NCBI GenBank assembly: GCA_009746045.1
Contig: RPFO01000085.1
Span: 1-64,000, forward strand
DNA from: Mesostigma viride
Lineage: Eukaryota; Streptophyta; Mesostigmatophyceae; Mesostigmatales; Mesostigmataceae
DNA: 64,000 bases
Direction of reading: 5' to 3'
In this document: positions 62,186 to 64,000 of the stretch, piece by piece
Layout: every line of letters begins with the position of its first letter
How positions within the stretch are numbered: position 1 is the stretch's first letter
The notes under the pieces: model-generated
The model's input: only the letters and a program-made list of their open reading frames with translations
What the model was told of the DNA's origin: nothing
Database searches by the model: none
Made by a program: the position numbers and the translations under genes

Positions 62186-63998
62186 TCAGTGCCACAGACA
62201 ATTGGAACGCCAGAAGTTCTTTGAGGAGTCCTTACAAAACCTAATTTTTGAGGGGGCCACCCCGGCCCGCCACTTCTTGGTTATCAGCGCTGCTTGACGC
62301 CAATGCCACGCTCCCCGTGGGCCCTGCTGGCCTGAGTCGCTTTTCTCCTGCCGAGTCACGGTTGCTGACGGCAACCCCCTCTTGTTTTCGGCCTTTTTGC
62401 GGGATGGTTGCTGTCAACTGCCACTTCCACCATCGATCCCTCACCGGACTTGGTCACTTTTCGGGGCCCTAACAACCGTAGTAAGGCCTGTCTGGACTAC
62501 GTGGCGGTACGGCATGCAGCGGCCCGGCCAGACCTGTGCGCTTCGGACTTCTGGATACCGGCGAGTGTCCGACCCACCCACGGTACGTGCTCTGACCACC
62601 GGTTGGTGCGTGCGACCATTCGGCTCCGGTTCCAAGCCCCCAAGCGCCGCGCTCATGTGGTCCGCCCTGACTGCATGACTGCACTACGCCCGGTCCGCCC
62701 GAACCCTGAGGACTGGACGGACGCCGACCGACGAGCGGAACCGGTGCCGGCCGGCAGGCGTACCTGGAGGCCCTGGGGGCCCAGGCTGGCGTCGACGCAC
62801 TGCATGGCCGAGGGTGCTCGGCCAACGCTGCCATGTTTTGCGGGCTTTGCGGCCCGGCGGCGCCCCGCTGCTGGCGGCCCGGCACCTGCCGGCCATGCCC
62901 CGCCGACGACCGGCCGCGGCCCGCTCTTCCGACAGGACCCCAAGGTCCTGGCCGCCCGGCACCGTCCCAAGCGTAGTAACAACAGGGACCAGCTGCTGAA
63001 AACGGTGCTCAAGGCCGCCCTTGTGGAGGCCAATGCACAGGCTCAGGACGCTGAGGCGGCCCTGGCAGTGCATCGCGGATGCCAATCAAGGCCTGCCAAG
63101 CTCGCAACCATGCAGGGCAAGGAAATGTCAAATGTGGTACCCGACCTCGACCGGCTCGGCGGCCGGCGGCACCGCGGCAGCGCACCCCGGTGCCGCATGG
63201 AGCACACGGGGGACGGCGCGGCGCTGGCCAGCCTTGACCGCTGGTTGGCCCACAATGTTTCCTTGACAGGTGGGGCTCGCGCCCCCCTCCCCCGCCGCTT
63301 CACCCCGAGACGGCCGCCCGTCTTGGTGTTGCTGGACCCCCCCCGCCACCCACGGCGCCCTCCTCGGCCGCGGACTACCACTGAAGTCCCTGCCTTGAAG
63401 GAGGGTTGCCTTGCCACCAACGACGTCGGCCACCCCTTCACTTTGGAGGAATCAGACGTCCGGCGCCCTTGCTTGCTTGTGGTACGACGCAGCCGTACCT
63501 GCCGGCCAAGCTGCTGCAGACACCTGACCTGGCGGTGAGGGAGCTTCTGCTGGCGTTCTGCAACCGTGTTCTGCTCTCTAATGAGCCTCCGCCTGCTGAG
63601 TGGCAGACGGCCATCCAAGTCATGCTGTACAAGAAGGGTTCTGCCGCTGACCCCGATCGGTAACTATCGAGGTGTCTGCCTCCAGAGCGCGGCCATGCTG
63701 AAGGTCTTCATGCGTATGGTGCTGCACAGGCTCCGCGCTGGCCTGGACCCACACCTAGCTGGGTGAGTCTCAGATGGGTTTCCGTCGTGGCCGTACAATA
63801 ACACTGTCATGGCTGTACGATTTGTCGCGCGCCGGTTGGTGGAGGAGGTGCATCGCATTCGCCCTGATGGTTTTCCGCTGGTCTTCATTTTGTTGACTAC
63901 ATCAAGGCTTTCAGTAGTTCGATACGGCGGTCCTCTGGGAGGCTCTTTGGGCCATCCTAGCTCTGGATCGCGTGCCACCAGTATTTATTGCTGCCATT
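62186..63998 (+). pseudogene. APE-type LINE ORF2, continued to window end
   Basis: QKFFEESLQNL, LLDANATLPVGPAG, VTFRGPNNRSKACLDYVAV and GTCSDHRLVRATIRLRF complete the endonuclease. After a GC-rich linker the reverse transcriptase begins: QVMLYKKGSAADPDR, NYRGVCLQSAAMLKVFMRMV, NNTVMAVRFVARRLVEEV. Frameshifts occur near 62400, 62700-63400, 63660, 63770 and 63880. The sequence runs off the window before the YADD box. Confidence 0.7.
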
Positions 63999-64000
63999 CC

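Overview
This window is from a nuclear chromosome of a eukaryote. The one clear host gene, a peptide-methionine (R)-S-oxide reductase (msrB), carries a plastid-type leader with a twin-arginine segment and a spliced intron. The transposase-like gene also has GT-AG introns, and nearly everything else is transposable elements. A photosynthetic alga or other plastid-bearing protist is the likely source; the species cannot be read from the sequence.

Layout. 1-2377 is hexamer and tetramer microsatellite. 2395-4060 holds a 374-bp tandem duplication and a 748-bp inverted repeat. 4970-18889 is one giant imperfect palindrome. Its arms carry a unique part, a 30-bp minisatellite and a 71-bp minisatellite that flips orientation near 10835. 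An ORF1-only LINE (copy A, 8012-10079) with perfect target duplications sits inside it. 18890-24200 holds a promoter-like segment, 230-bp tandem repeats and an intron-containing DDE transposase-like gene. 24690-35680 is a mosaic of a solo-LTR-like repeat, two more ORF1 elements (B with clean target duplications; C decayed), 5'-truncated LINE fragments and a segment bounded by palindromes. 36520-37592 is msrB, with no recognised gene for 2.3 kb upstream of it. 39950-41366 is an internally deleted LINE with two nested insertions.

42112-54188 is a Ty1/copia-like LTR retrotransposon on the minus strand. A LINE (42476-48044) is nested in its 3' LTR, and a 2.2-kb DNA-transposon-like element (45038-47286) is nested in that LINE. 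The unoccupied 5' LTR at 53703-54188 shows the empty site. The LTR element has an unusual order: gag, integrase, then a retropepsin-like segment, then copia-type reverse transcriptase and RNase H. 56700-60690 is a stack of LINEs whose ORF ends in a restriction-like endonuclease, inserted into one another at TA-rich junctions. 60840 to the window end is another apurinic-endonuclease-type LINE, interrupted by a second copy of the solo-LTR-like repeat.

How the parts relate. At least two LINE clades are present: an APE-type clade whose copies end in TTAA-type repeats, and an RLE-type clade ending in TATATATTC. The ORF1-only elements share their 3' UTR with an ORF2 C-terminal fragment at 32010-32616, which may mark their autonomous partner. 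The giant palindrome's arms share a core with the 2.2-kb element at 45038-47286, so both may belong to one foldback-like family. Most ORFs in the window are decayed by frameshifts or stops; the ORF1s of copies A and B and msrB look intact.
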